A stretch of 11,269 nucleotides of DNA. It comes from Promethearchaeota archaeon (GTDB lineage Archaea > Asgardarchaeota > Lokiarchaeia > Sigynarchaeales > SOKP01). Of this stretch, positions 1 through 6,508 are shown in pieces; the first letter of the stretch is position 1, and each line of letters begins with the position of its first letter. Where the stretch lies: the NCBI GenBank assembly GCA_014730295.1, contig WJIN01000342.1, positions 1 to 11,269 of the forward strand, read 5' to 3'. The notes below the pieces were generated by a model, which was not told the DNA's origin, searched no databases, and worked only from the letters and a program-made list of their open reading frames with translations. The position numbers and the translations under genes were made by a program.

Positions 1-1
1 A

Positions 2-571
2 CGAAGGGGGATGTTCTGGAGCGGTGCCGAGATCAAAGCCCTAAAGGGTAAATACCACCACATTCGGAGGAACTTGGGAAGGAAGAAGCTTCCGCAGGAG
101 ATCAAGAAGATCGAGGGAAAACTTTCACGAAAGACCGACCAATTATTGCATAAACTAGCCAACGAGATTGTAGAATATGCTAGTCAGTTTAAAAAGCCCG
201 TTATCGTCTTGGAAGACCTCACGCATATCAGAAGCCAGTTCCAGAAGAAAAAGAAAGGGAAAAAACTGAACCGAAGGATGAATTCTTTACCCTTTCGTAA
301 GCTCCAAGACTACATCAAATATAAAGACCTCAAGAAGGGCATAGCCGTGGAATATATAGACCCCGAGAATACCACGAAGGAATGCCATCGCTGTGGCACC
401 ATAAATAATGTAGGGTATATTCGGAATTATTGGTGTCCTAACTGCGGTCTCACCTATCATAGGGACTTGAACGCCAGTATTAACATAGCGCAACGGATAA
501 CGAGTTCGTTGGGAGGGGGGACAAGTGAATGCCCCGAACAACCGAATGAAGTTAGTGTCGCAAAGACCTAA
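2..571 (+). CDS. tnpB: TnpB family RNA-guided nuclease (IS200/IS605 OrfB), C-terminal part
   Basis: The reading frame is open to the left edge of the window, so this is the C-terminal part of a longer gene; the ATG at 11 is internal. Numbered from that ATG, VLEDL carries the RuvC-II glutamate (E68), a zinc finger has CHRC (C125, C128) and CPNC (C142, C145), and HRDLNAS carries the RuvC-III aspartate (D152). This order is diagnostic of TnpB/OrfB, the transposon-encoded ancestor of Cas12 that cuts DNA guided by an RNA made from the element's right end. The last ~20 codons (TSECPEQPNEVS...) are low in protein character and overlap the structured element end, as is usual when the omega-RNA overlaps tnpB. 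All visible catalytic and zinc residues are present, so nothing shows inactivation here; the N-terminal half and RuvC-I aspartate are outside the window. GC content is clearly higher than in the neighbours, consistent with recent transfer. Confidence 0.93.
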   Translation, partial: RRGMFWSGAEIKALKGKYHHIRRNLGRKKLPQEIKKIEGKLSRKTDQLLHKLANEIVEYASQFKKPVIVLEDLTHIRSQFQKKKKGKKLNRRMNSLPFRKLQDYIKYKDLKKGIAVEYIDPENTTKECHRCGTINNVGYIRNYWCPNCGLTYHRDLNASINIAQRITSSLGGGTSECPEQPNEVSVAKT

Positions 572-614
572 CCGAATGGTTGAAGCTACCCCCTTTAGGA
601 GGTGTGTAATTCAC
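470..614 (+). ncRNA. Probable omega-RNA scaffold / right end of the IS200/IS605 element
   Basis: The 3' end of tnpB and the ~43 bases after its stop carry a G/C-rich structured sequence unlike the AT-rich DNA that follows. A hairpin sits at 588-603: accccct, loop tt, aggaggt, seven positions with one C-A mismatch. It is followed by gtgtaattcac, and the tail gaagc...ttta...g-rich...ttcac is the common shape of right ends in this family. An aaccgaatg direct repeat occurs at 540-548 and 570-578. By analogy with studied TnpB elements, this transcript would be the guide scaffold and the bases just past ~614 the guide. The 5' limit is a guess; the 3' limit rests on the TTCAC at 610-614. Confidence 0.55.
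588..603 (+). repeat. Subterminal hairpin of the IS right end
   Basis: The arms accccct and aggaggt pair at six of seven positions around a two-base loop (C591 opposes A600). Single-strand transposition by the Y1 transposase of IS200/IS605 elements recognises such subterminal hairpins, and the same structure forms the 3' stem of the TnpB guide RNA scaffold. The element end is expected about ten bases downstream. Confidence 0.6.
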
Positions 615-698
615 AATCGGGAAGATATAAATTTTAATAATTGATAAATATTTAATAATTAAGGATTAATCCTATAGAACATTTAATGGTATATCTTT

Positions 699-1052
699 AT
701 GGTAAATCTTGCGTCGATAAGAGAAGAAAAAAAAAAGAGAAAAAATAACCTCCAAAAAGCACTTAATAATATTCTAAATCAGCTGAAAGAAAATGGAGCA
801 TTAAAGGTATTTTTATTTGGTTCTTTTAATGAAGAAAATATCGATCTTTATAGTGATCTTGATTTATTAGTTATTATGCCAAATTCAAAAACTACTAAAG
901 AATGGATTAACTTGATTTATAGTACTTTAGAGAGAAGAATCGCAATGGATTTGGTAATATTTAACGAAGAGGATTTTAAAAACATGCTTCCTAAAAGTTC
1001 TTTTTTAGATAGTATAATAAAAGAGGGAAAAATAATTTATGAGAAGACCTAG
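699..1052 (+). CDS. MNT-type nucleotidyltransferase (HEPN/MNT antitoxin-like)
   Basis: A 117-residue minimal nucleotidyltransferase. The motif GS(41-42)...SDLDLLV places the two metal-binding aspartates at D53 and D55, and IAMDLVIF supplies the third acidic residue, D84; a basic N-terminal helix (residues 8-30) precedes the fold. Proteins of this size with the GS-x10-DxD signature are the MNT partners of HEPN proteins. In characterised pairs the MNT enzyme neutralises the HEPN ribonuclease, in some cases by transferring AMP to it. The stop overlaps the start of the HEPN gene by 14 bases, so the two are translationally coupled. No Shine-Dalgarno site precedes the ATG; an AT-rich TATA-like stretch (taaatattt, about 644-652) lies upstream. 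The catalytic triad is complete, so an active enzyme is likely; its role as an antitoxin is inferred from the pairing. Confidence 0.88.
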   Translation: MVNLASIREEKKKRKNNLQKALNNILNQLKENGALKVFLFGSFNEENIDLYSDLDLLVIMPNSKTTKEWINLIYSTLERRIAMDLVIFNEEDFKNMLPKSSFLDSIIKEGKIIYEKT

Positions 1053-1449
1053 TGAAGAAGAAGCAACAAGGTGGTTCATCCAAGCTAAAGATGAGTTTCA
1101 AGATGCTAATACCTTGAGAAAAATGGAGAGGTATTACTTGGCTCTCTTCCATTTTCAACAAGCAGCAGAAAAAGCTTTAAAAGCATTTCTCTATTTACAT
1201 GTTAAATCAATTAAGGTATTTTATACACATTCTATAGCTGAATTATTAGAATCTGTTATTAAATTTGATAAAGATTTTGAGAAAGTTCAAAAATCAAAAA
1301 AATTAGATCAGTATTATATATCCACTCGATATCCAAATGGATTACCAGGAGGAATTCCATCAAAGTTTTATGATGATCCCGAGGAAGCACTAGATGCTAG
1401 CTTGTTGGCAGAAAAAGTGATAAAATTAGTGGAGTCAAAAATTACATGA
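1039..1449 (+). CDS. HEPN domain protein (partner of the MNT protein)
   Basis: A 136-residue all-helical protein of the COG2250-type HEPN family: ALFHFQQAAEKALKAFL (residues 35-51) is the typical second helix, YTHSIAELL (62-70) and LDQYYISTRYPNGLPGG (89-105) are further family signatures. HEPN proteins in such pairs are usually ribonuclease toxins or RNA-binding partners. The toxin-type R-x4-6-H motif is not found in its usual late-helix position; the only R-x6-H (R31...H38) lies in the early helices, so catalytic toxicity is uncertain. It starts inside the MNT gene (14-base overlap) and ends five bases before the convergent gene on the other strand. The pair follows an IS element, a common setting for mobile toxin-antitoxin modules. 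Confidence 0.88.
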   Translation: MRRPSEEEATRWFIQAKDEFQDANTLRKMERYYLALFHFQQAAEKALKAFLYLHVKSIKVFYTHSIAELLESVIKFDKDFEKVQKSKKLDQYYISTRYPNGLPGGIPSKFYDDPEEALDASLLAEKVIKLVESKIT

Positions 1450-1454
1450 ATAAA

Positions 1455-1838
1455 TCATCGTTTTAAATTTGATAGGTAATATATCGGTCTTTTTAGAATA
1501 TTACCAACATATTCTATTTCCTCTTTAGATTGTTCCCCGATATATTGCTCCACATCTAATACCAATATCGCATCTTCTTGCTGTAATTTTCGCAGAGCTA
1601 TCGATTGGAGTTGATCCCATTCATCCTCGGAAAATTTTTCTTTATTCAATAGTCCGTCCACTGAACATATAGAAACTAATTTTTGATGCAAAATCTGAAG
1701 GATGGACTCGATTTCAATAAAATACTCCATTGCCTTCGTTATAGAACCTACTAAAAAGACTCTCTCTTCTTTAATCTTAGAAAAGTCGTATATTTCATAT
1801 TTCTCCAAAAATGATGGTGTCAGGCGTTTGTTGTTCAT
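1455..1838 (-). CDS. Nucleoside 2-deoxyribosyltransferase-like protein
   Basis: A 127-residue protein with the Rossmann-like pattern of the nucleoside 2-deoxyribosyltransferase superfamily: VFLVGSI (residues 27-33) as the first strand and nucleotide loop, DAILVLDVEQYIGEQSKEEIEYVGNILKRPIYYL (89-122) as the characteristic second half, where the G-E-x(3)-E-I-E-Y segment corresponds to the family's active-site region. Members transfer or hydrolyse the glycosidic bond of deoxynucleosides or nucleotides; many of this short type have no assigned substrate. The middle (helical, residues 36-85) differs from the classical enzymes. It stands alone, converging on the HEPN gene. Its start is preceded by a 14-base palindrome (aataatatattatt, 1845-1858) that probably contains the TATA box. 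Family assignment is fairly sure, exact reaction unknown. Confidence 0.72.
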   Translation of the reverse strand: MNNKRLTPSFLEKYEIYDFSKIKEERVFLVGSITKAMEYFIEIESILQILHQKLVSICSVDGLLNKEKFSEDEWDQLQSIALRKLQQEDAILVLDVEQYIGEQSKEEIEYVGNILKRPIYYLSNLKR

Positions 1839-1844
1839 AGATAC

Positions 1845-1858
1845 AATAATATATTATT
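1845..1858 (-). promoter_or_regulatory. Palindromic TATA region of the deoxyribosyltransferase-like gene
   Basis: The 14 bases aataatatattatt read the same on both strands and lie 7-20 bases upstream of the minus-strand ATG at 1838. The position fits a promoter of a transcript with a very short or no leader. A perfect palindrome could also bind a dimeric regulator, but AT-rich palindromes of this length arise by chance in DNA of this composition. Confidence 0.35.
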
Positions 1859-1993
1859 AAAGTTTAAACCTTACAATGTATTGGAATATTTCCACATAAG
1901 ATTATAAGATTAAATAGAGTGAAATATTGAAATAAAGATTATATAGAAGCTTAAACAAATATAGATCAAAACTTCTAAAAAGGTTACAATTAT

Positions 1994-2347
1994 ATGGCAG
2001 ATAAAAAATTTGCTCTTTATGCGTTTAATGGCGATCCTATGTGTTTTATCCATGTCATTTTGAACGCGCTTGATATGGATGAGAAAGGCTATGATGTGAA
2101 GGTTATTATTGAAGGCTCGGCTTGCAAACTTGCGGGAGAGTTTGAAAACGAGTCAAATCCGATGTATAGTCTATATAAAAAGCTCAAAGATTCTGGATTG
2201 ATTGATTGCTTTTGTAAAGCATGCTCTAATAAAATGGAAACTTTGGAAAAAGTAAATAAAATGGGTTTTCCGACTTGCGATGAGATGATGGGTCATCCAA
2301 GTATGGGAAAATATATTGAGCAAGGATATAGAATAATAACATTTTAG
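1994..2347 (+). CDS. DsrE/DsrF-like family cytoplasmic protein
   Basis: A 117-residue soluble protein. FALYAFNGDPMCFIHVILNALDM (residues 6-28) and VKVIIEGSACKL (35-46) form the first strands and helix of a DsrE-like fold, and DCFCKACSNKMETLEKVNKMGFPTCDEMMGHPSMGKYIEQGYRIITF (71-117) is the conserved C-terminal half of a widespread small archaeal/bacterial family. Cysteines 72, 74, 77 and 95 with H101 are candidates for redox, sulfur or metal chemistry; in DsrE relatives a conserved cysteine carries persulfide. No substrate is known for this subfamily. The gene is followed after 33 bases by a membrane transporter on the same strand, so the two are probably co-transcribed. Only a weak aggt (1981-1984) precedes the start. 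Family membership is well supported; the function is not. Confidence 0.75.
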   Translation: MADKKFALYAFNGDPMCFIHVILNALDMDEKGYDVKVIIEGSACKLAGEFENESNPMYSLYKKLKDSGLIDCFCKACSNKMETLEKVNKMGFPTCDEMMGHPSMGKYIEQGYRIITF

Positions 2348-2363
2348 CTTAAGTATAATAAAA

Positions 2364-2370
2364 GGGAGGA
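2364..2370 (+). promoter_or_regulatory. Shine-Dalgarno site of the NIPA/EamA-like transporter
   Basis: The sequence gggagga lies ten bases before the ATG at 2381 and pairs well with the 3' end of archaeal 16S rRNA. It fixes the start of the transporter and fits internal translation in an operon with the DsrE-like gene. Confidence 0.75.
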
Positions 2371-2380
2371 AACAATTACT

Positions 2381-3202
2381 ATGGCGCTTAACCAAGAGAT
2401 ACTTATTGGTCTTATTATTGGAATTATTGCATATACAATACTTAATATCGGAAAGGGAATCCAAAAATTTGCGATTGAAGGATTAAAAGTAGATAAGAAG
2501 ATAAAAAGCAAAAATTCGGGGATATGGATTTTTGGCACAATTCTTACATCAATTTATATGTTTATTCAGTGGATTGCCCTTCTTTTCGCCCCGATTAATA
2601 TTATCGCACCGTTAGAGGGTTATGGATTAATTATTTTCATATTATTCTCATATTTTATCTTGAAAGAAGATATTTCTATTATAGAAATTTTAGGAATTAT
2701 CGGAATTATTGTTGGGGTGATCTTAATTACTGCTTTCAATCCCAATACTGCTACATTCCAATCAACAGATTTTAACGGTTTGAGTCTTCTAATAATTTCT
2801 ATTGTAATAATAGGGGTTGAAATTGTTTTAATATTATTTTCACGAGCAAATGACTATATTGCGTCTGGATTAATAATAGGAGGGACCGCGGGATCTTTAA
2901 TGGCGTTTCAAACCGTATCAAAGCGGATAACTTCTGCTCCAGATATTACACTTACGATCGTATTTGGGATTTTCACATTAATATTGGCCACGACCACCCT
3001 ACTTCTCACACAATTTGCGTTTGCAAAGTCTAAAGCAAATCGCGTTGTTCCTTGTTTTACTTCAGTGAGTATAATTTTAGCAATAATTTTAGGTGTAATT
3101 TCTCTTGATGAAAATATTCTATTAATTCAGATAGGCGGAATCGCAGTCATTATTGTCGGCGTCTTTCTATTGACCGCATTTAGAAAAGAAACAAAATCTT
3201 AA
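2381..3202 (+). CDS. NIPA/EamA-type (DMT superfamily) membrane transporter
   Basis: A 273-residue integral membrane protein with about nine hydrophobic spans (roughly residues 8-26, 48-66, 71-92, 100-118, 133-155, 161-180, 190-214, 222-242, 248-267). The segment QWIALLFAPINIIAPLEGYGLIIFILFSYFILKEDISIIEILGIIGIIVGVILI (63-116) has the pattern of one EamA/NIPA repeat: two helices, the loop KE(D/R) and a glycine-rich helix; FTSVSIILAIILGVISLDE...GGIAVIIVGVFLLTAF repeats it near the C-terminus. NIPA proteins are linked to magnesium transport in eukaryotes, other DMT members export metabolites; the substrate here is not predictable. An intervening charged loop (VDKKIKSKNSG, 37-47) is cytoplasmic. 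A strong Shine-Dalgarno site supports the start. The stop overlaps the stop of the convergent STAS-like gene by three bases. Confidence 0.78.
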   Translation: MALNQEILIGLIIGIIAYTILNIGKGIQKFAIEGLKVDKKIKSKNSGIWIFGTILTSIYMFIQWIALLFAPINIIAPLEGYGLIIFILFSYFILKEDISIIEILGIIGIIVGVILITAFNPNTATFQSTDFNGLSLLIISIVIIGVEIVLILFSRANDYIASGLIIGGTAGSLMAFQTVSKRITSAPDITLTIVFGIFTLILATTTLLLTQFAFAKSKANRVVPCFTSVSIILAIILGVISLDENILLIQIGGIAVIIVGVFLLTAFRKETKS

Positions 3203-3576
3203 TCCTTTTTTATAATAATCTCCTTAATTCCTGTCCATTTTTTTGCCTCGTCTAAGGTTTGGACGATTTTTCTTTTAGGAGAGTTGCTTTTCTCTAATAC
3301 ATATTTGATTTCTTCCGTTAAGGGGGGATTATAGGGAACTACAAAAGCTGATTTTTTTAGATTTCTGCTTGTTTCGTTAAGTAATTTCAAGACCATTTCA
3401 ATAGAACTTAATTTTAAGAATACCGCATCAAGTAGATCCACAATCACCGAATATGAATTTAATGGTTTAATCAATTCTAAGTATTCCTCCGAAAATCTAG
3501 TGGCGATAGAAGGTGGAAATCTCCCGATGATTTTTACATAAAATTTGTCCCCATCAATTTTCTCTATCTTATACAT
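3199..3576 (-). CDS. STAS/SpoIIAA-like small protein
   Basis: From the ATG at 3576 this is a 125-residue protein. KFYVKIIGRFPPSIATRFSEEYLELI (11-36), YSVIVDLLDAVFLKLSSIEMVLKLLNE (42-68) and KKSAFVVPYN (74-83) follow the strand-helix-strand order of STAS-like (SpoIIAA) domains, with VDL preceding the conserved loop and a final TLDEAKKWTG (107-116), typical of this class. Such proteins act as binding or regulatory modules; no partner is evident. The longer version starting with TTG at 3591 is less likely because gagg (3586-3589), nine bases before the ATG, makes a Shine-Dalgarno site inside that extension. It converges on the transporter with overlapping stop codons. The fold is inferred from pattern only. 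Confidence 0.55.
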   Translation of the reverse strand: MYKIEKIDGDKFYVKIIGRFPPSIATRFSEEYLELIKPLNSYSVIVDLLDAVFLKLSSIEMVLKLLNETSRNLKKSAFVVPYNPPLTEEIKYVLEKSNSPKRKIVQTLDEAKKWTGIKEIIIKKD

Positions 3577-3994
3577 TATAGGAATCCTCAATTGAGATTT
3601 TTCTAATATATAGATATATTCTAAATATAAAAATAATTAGATTCCAAAATATGTGATTTAATAAGTGATATAATATCTGGAGGGATATCGAATTTCTTGA
3701 AACAAGGTTTTCACGAATTTTTTCTCAGAGTTTTTATAGAAATGTGGATTTGTTTAATTTTTTTAATCCAAAGCTTTATAAAAGCATTCTTAGATCAAAT
3801 AATTAAAATTAAATATAATGATTTTTGAAAGGGTTATAAAAATTTTATGGTAAGTTTTCGTGATTTTGAGAAAACTCATACATTTTTTAGACTTTAATTA
3901 GTCAATTTTTTTATATACCCAACATTTTCCATCATATATTAATTTTTAAAAATCAGTTGAAGATTGTCTAATAACAAACGAAGAGTTGGCAGTT
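3577..3994. other. AT-rich intergenic region with divergent promoters, no gene seen
   Basis: About 400 bases separate the minus-strand STAS-like gene from the pyrophosphatase. No reading frame beyond ~30 codons is convincing. Near 3605-3635 the minus strand has TATA-like runs for the STAS-like gene, and tttatata at 3910-3917 is the best TATA box for the pyrophosphatase. A perfect 7-base inverted repeat, agttttc/gaaaact (3853-3859 and 3870-3876), is followed by a T-run; it might end a short untranslated transcript, but none is otherwise visible. Confidence 0.5.
3908..3917 (+). promoter_or_regulatory. Candidate TATA box of the pyrophosphatase
   Basis: The bases ttttttatata match the archaeal TATA consensus and lie about 80 bases before the ATG at 3995, which would give an untranslated leader of roughly 50 bases. 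Other AT-rich matches occur closer to the gene (catatatt near 3932), so the choice is tentative. Confidence 0.35.
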
Positions 3995-6244
3995 ATGCTA
4001 TACGAACTTTCTGCAATTTTAGATTTACGAGACGTATTGGAAAATATTACTGAAAATCTCATATTTTTTATTGCTCTCTATTTCATTATTCCAATAACCT
4101 TAATCGCGTCATTTGTGTGTATTATTTTCATTTTTCGAAAAATCCGAACTTTAGAAGAAAAAACAGTAAAAATGCGAGAACTTAACTCAGAAATCACCAA
4201 AGGAGCGAAAATTTACCTTAAAGATCAATCAAAAACATTGCTTATTGTATTGGCTATTTTATTCATTCCTGTCGGTATTACTGGTCTACAATATCTTCAG
4301 ATGCCAGTTTTAGCATTGATTCTTACAGGTTTGATCTTTCTTTTGGGTGCCCTGAGCTCATTGTTTGCGGGATATATTGGAATGATTAGTGCAACCAAGA
4401 CTAATATTTTAGTGGTTGAAGCTTCTATCGACGATCCAAATGAAGGATTCAAACTTGCGTATTATGGCGGAATGGTAACAGGGATTCTTAATATTTCCTT
4501 ATTTGTACTAGGAATTTGGTTATTACTCCTCATTACAGGAGGAAATATATACCTTTTAGTAGGCTATAATTTTGGCGCCAGTGTGGCGGCACTTTTTGCG
4601 CAAGTCGGAGGCGGAATTTACACTAAATCTGCCGATATGGGTGCGGATCTGGTTGGGAAATATGAGATGGATATACAAGAAGATGATCCCCGGAATCCTG
4701 CGATTATTGCGGATTTAGTGGGGGATAATGTCGGAGATTGTGCGGGAAGAGGAGCAGATTTGTTTGAAAGTGCCTCTTCTGACGCAGTCGGAGGGATGCT
4801 TTTAGGACTAACCTTATTCACGCTTATCGGAGACCCTATTTTTATCCTTACAAATATTACAATTATCTCACTTGGGATGTTTTCATTATTCTTTACTACG
4901 ATGTTTTTAGATATCAATTTAGAAAGACCGTCAACGAGCATTTGGAAAGTATTTATCTCCTCCACATTATTTAATGTAATCGTATTGTTGGTAATTAACT
5001 TTCTATTCTTTGGAGTGTCTGGACTCTTTCTATTCTTTTCCAGTTTGATAGGCTTGCTTGCCGTCTTTTTAACCATTGTGTTTACTACCTATTATACACG
5101 TATAGAGTATGAACCCACTAAAGGAGTCGCGGTATCTTCTGATATCAGTCCTTCGGTCAATATTTTATCGGGTATCTCAACGGGATTTCGATCCACATTC
5201 GGACCTATTGTAATATTTGTGATCGCCGTAGTCGGGGCATATGTCTTTGGATATTATACAGGTGAAACTTATTCATCCCTCACAGGAAATGGAAGCATCG
5301 GCGAGCCATTATATTTCATCGCATTTGGTATTTTTGGTGTGAATATGGCATCTTGCTCAAGTGACATCATCATAAGCACCGTACTAAGCTTTGATACATT
5401 CGGACCTATCGCAGATAATTCCGCGGGTATTGCCCAAATGGCGGAAGATGAAGCCCCAGAGGATCTAAGAGAAAACCTGGATAAGTTAGATGCCGTTGGA
5501 AATACTACCAAAGCGGTCGCAAAAGGATTTGCATTAGTTTGCGGGGGTTTTAGTAGTATTGTGATGTTTTTGACATTCCTAATGACCGCAACCAATCTAG
5601 CTCCTGATCTCTTTAGTTTCATTCCAAAAGGAGAATTAACAGGAATATTTGATATGTTAGATATAAATAATCCATTGATTATTCTAGGACTGAGTATAGG
5701 TACCGTGCTCTCAACGCTTTTTGCGGCACAAATCTTTAAAGGAGTCCAACGCGGTACAATGGATATGGTCCAAGAAGTACGATGCCAGTTTGATGAAACA
5801 CCAGGATTAAAAGAAGGTAAAGCAAAACCCGATTACCAGCGATGTATCGATATTTCCACCAAAAATGCGCTGAGATATATGATGCAACCCGTTGTGCTTA
5901 TTATTGTAATCGAATTAGTTGTCGGTATTTTCTTTGGTCCTATGGTAATTGGCGCCTTCTTAATTGGAAATCTGATTGGCTGTCTTATCAATGGTCTATG
6001 GATGAGTGTGGGGGGCGCAAGCTATGATAATGCAAAAAAAGCAATTGAAACGGGACTTTTCGGTGGAAAAGGGAGTTTTGCTCATAAATCGTCGATCATC
6101 GGTGATACAGTTGGAGACCCACTAAAGGATGCGGCAGGACCAAGCATGAATATTCTTATTACCACGATTAATACGCTCGCCTTAACATTCTTACCAATAT
6201 TTATTATGAGCGGCTTTCTCTGGAATCTAATACCTACGATCTAA
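3995..6244 (+). CDS. hppA: Membrane-bound pyrophosphatase, K+-independent H+-pumping type
   Basis: A 749-residue integral membrane enzyme, the normal length for the family (~16 spans), that couples pyrophosphate hydrolysis to ion export across the cell membrane. Key motifs are intact: GADLVGK then EDDPRNP (229-235), GDNVGDCAGRGADLFES (243-259), the DTFGPIADNSAGIAQMA helix, LDAVGNTTKAVAKG with lysine at 506, DNAKK (678-682) with GGKGS, and GDTVGDPLKDAAGPSMN (703-719). Lysine in GNTTKA is the determinant of K+ independence (K+-dependent enzymes have alanine), and ADLVGDNVGDCAGRGADLFES resembles type II proton pumps such as plant AVP2. The residue three after the lysine is alanine, whereas K+-independent enzymes usually have threonine. 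The loop MAEDEAPEDLRENLDKLD is slightly longer than usual. I chose ATG 3995; an in-frame TTG at 3986 would add three residues. The gene stands alone; T-rich DNA follows the stop. Confidence 0.96.
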   Translation: MLYELSAILDLRDVLENITENLIFFIALYFIIPITLIASFVCIIFIFRKIRTLEEKTVKMRELNSEITKGAKIYLKDQSKTLLIVLAILFIPVGITGLQYLQMPVLALILTGLIFLLGALSSLFAGYIGMISATKTNILVVEASIDDPNEGFKLAYYGGMVTGILNISLFVLGIWLLLLITGGNIYLLVGYNFGASVAALFAQVGGGIYTKSADMGADLVGKYEMDIQEDDPRNPAIIADLVGDNVGDCAGRGADLFESASSDAVGGMLLGLTLFTLIGDPIFILTNITIISLGMFSLFFTTMFLDINLERPSTSIWKVFISSTLFNVIVLLVINFLFFGVSGLFLFFSSLIGLLAVFLTIVFTTYYTRIEYEPTKGVAVSSDISPSVNILSGISTGFRSTFGPIVIFVIAVVGAYVFGYYTGETYSSLTGNGSIGEPLYFIAFGIFGVNMASCSSDIIISTVLSFDTFGPIADNSAGIAQMAEDEAPEDLRENLDKLDAVGNTTKAVAKGFALVCGGFSSIVMFLTFLMTATNLAPDLFSFIPKGELTGIFDMLDINNPLIILGLSIGTVLSTLFAAQIFKGVQRGTMDMVQEVRCQFDETPGLKEGKAKPDYQRCIDISTKNALRYMMQPVVLIIVIELVVGIFFGPMVIGAFLIGNLIGCLINGLWMSVGGASYDNAKKAIETGLFGGKGSFAHKSSIIGDTVGDPLKDAAGPSMNILITTINTLALTFLPIFIMSGFLWNLIPTI

Positions 6245-6255
6245 ACATATTTTAA

Positions 6256-6290
6256 GACTTTTTTTCTATTATTCTTTTATTTAGTTTTGT
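6256..6290 (+). terminator. T-rich terminator after the pyrophosphatase gene
   Basis: Starting ~12 bases after the stop, successive T-runs (gactttttttc, attcttttattt, agtttt) occur without a stem, the usual form of an intrinsic archaeal terminator. Confidence 0.55.
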
Positions 6291-6411
6291 ATGTAGCGAA
6301 TTTATGTTGCTAATTTTTGAAAGTACCATTTAAAAGAAATTAAAAATGGCACGTTAATAATACTTTTAGATATATTGAGAAATAGATAAATAATTGGTGG
6401 GGACTGCCGGA

Positions 6412-6440
6412 GTTTCATCGGTTTCCGAATCGGAAAACAT
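6412..6440 (-). other. tRNA-Trp intron 2 (29 nt, T-loop, between positions 59 and 60)
   Basis: The 29 bases between A59 (6441) and T60 (6411) form a full bulge-helix-bulge. The T-stem GCCGG/CCGGC is the outer helix; exon TTCA pairs with intron TGAA (6414-6417) as the central 4-bp helix; the bulges are AA^A and AC^T, three bases each; inside is a perfect TTTCCG/CGGAAA stem with loop ATT. Cutting after the second base of each bulge restores the loop TTCAAAT. 59/60 is a known non-canonical intron site in some Crenarchaeota. Confidence 0.86.
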
Positions 6441-6478
6441 TTTGAACCGGCGACCAACAACTCTGGAGGCTGCCGCGA

Positions 6479-6508
6479 TTCCGGAACCATCTCACGGATG
6501 AGAGGATA
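6479..6508 (-). other. tRNA-Trp intron 1 (30 nt, D-loop, between positions 21 and 22)
   Basis: The 30 bases between A21 (6509) and T22 (6478) are excised in my fold. Exon CCGG (6511-6514) pairs with intron CCGG (6481-6484) as the central 4-bp helix. It is flanked by 3-base bulges TA^T on the 5' side and AA^T on the 3' side, with cuts after the second base of each, as the archaeal splicing endonuclease makes them. The inner helix is TCTCA/TGAGA with loop TCCG, extended by CC/GG across one bulged T. The outer side is relaxed: four exon bases (AAGC) separate the central helix from the D-stem GCG/CGC. Confidence 0.82.

Noticed and set aside
2171..2538. Two minus-strand frames across the DsrE-like and transporter genes
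   Set aside because: Antisense shadows; the plus-strand genes have family motifs and a ribosome binding site.
3730..3820. Short plus-strand peptide frame of 28 codons (MWICLIFLIQSF...)
   Set aside because: Hydrophobic composition is expected from AT-rich DNA, and no ribosome binding site supports it.
4618..5622. Two minus-strand frames of 117-152 codons inside the pyrophosphatase gene
   Set aside because: They are antisense shadows of a conserved gene and show no domain features.
6491..6504. TCTCA/TGAGA hairpin as the anticodon arm of a tRNA
   Set aside because: The loop is only four bases (TCCG) and would leave the D-stem unpaired. Treating it as the inner helix of an intron gives complete D, anticodon and T arms.
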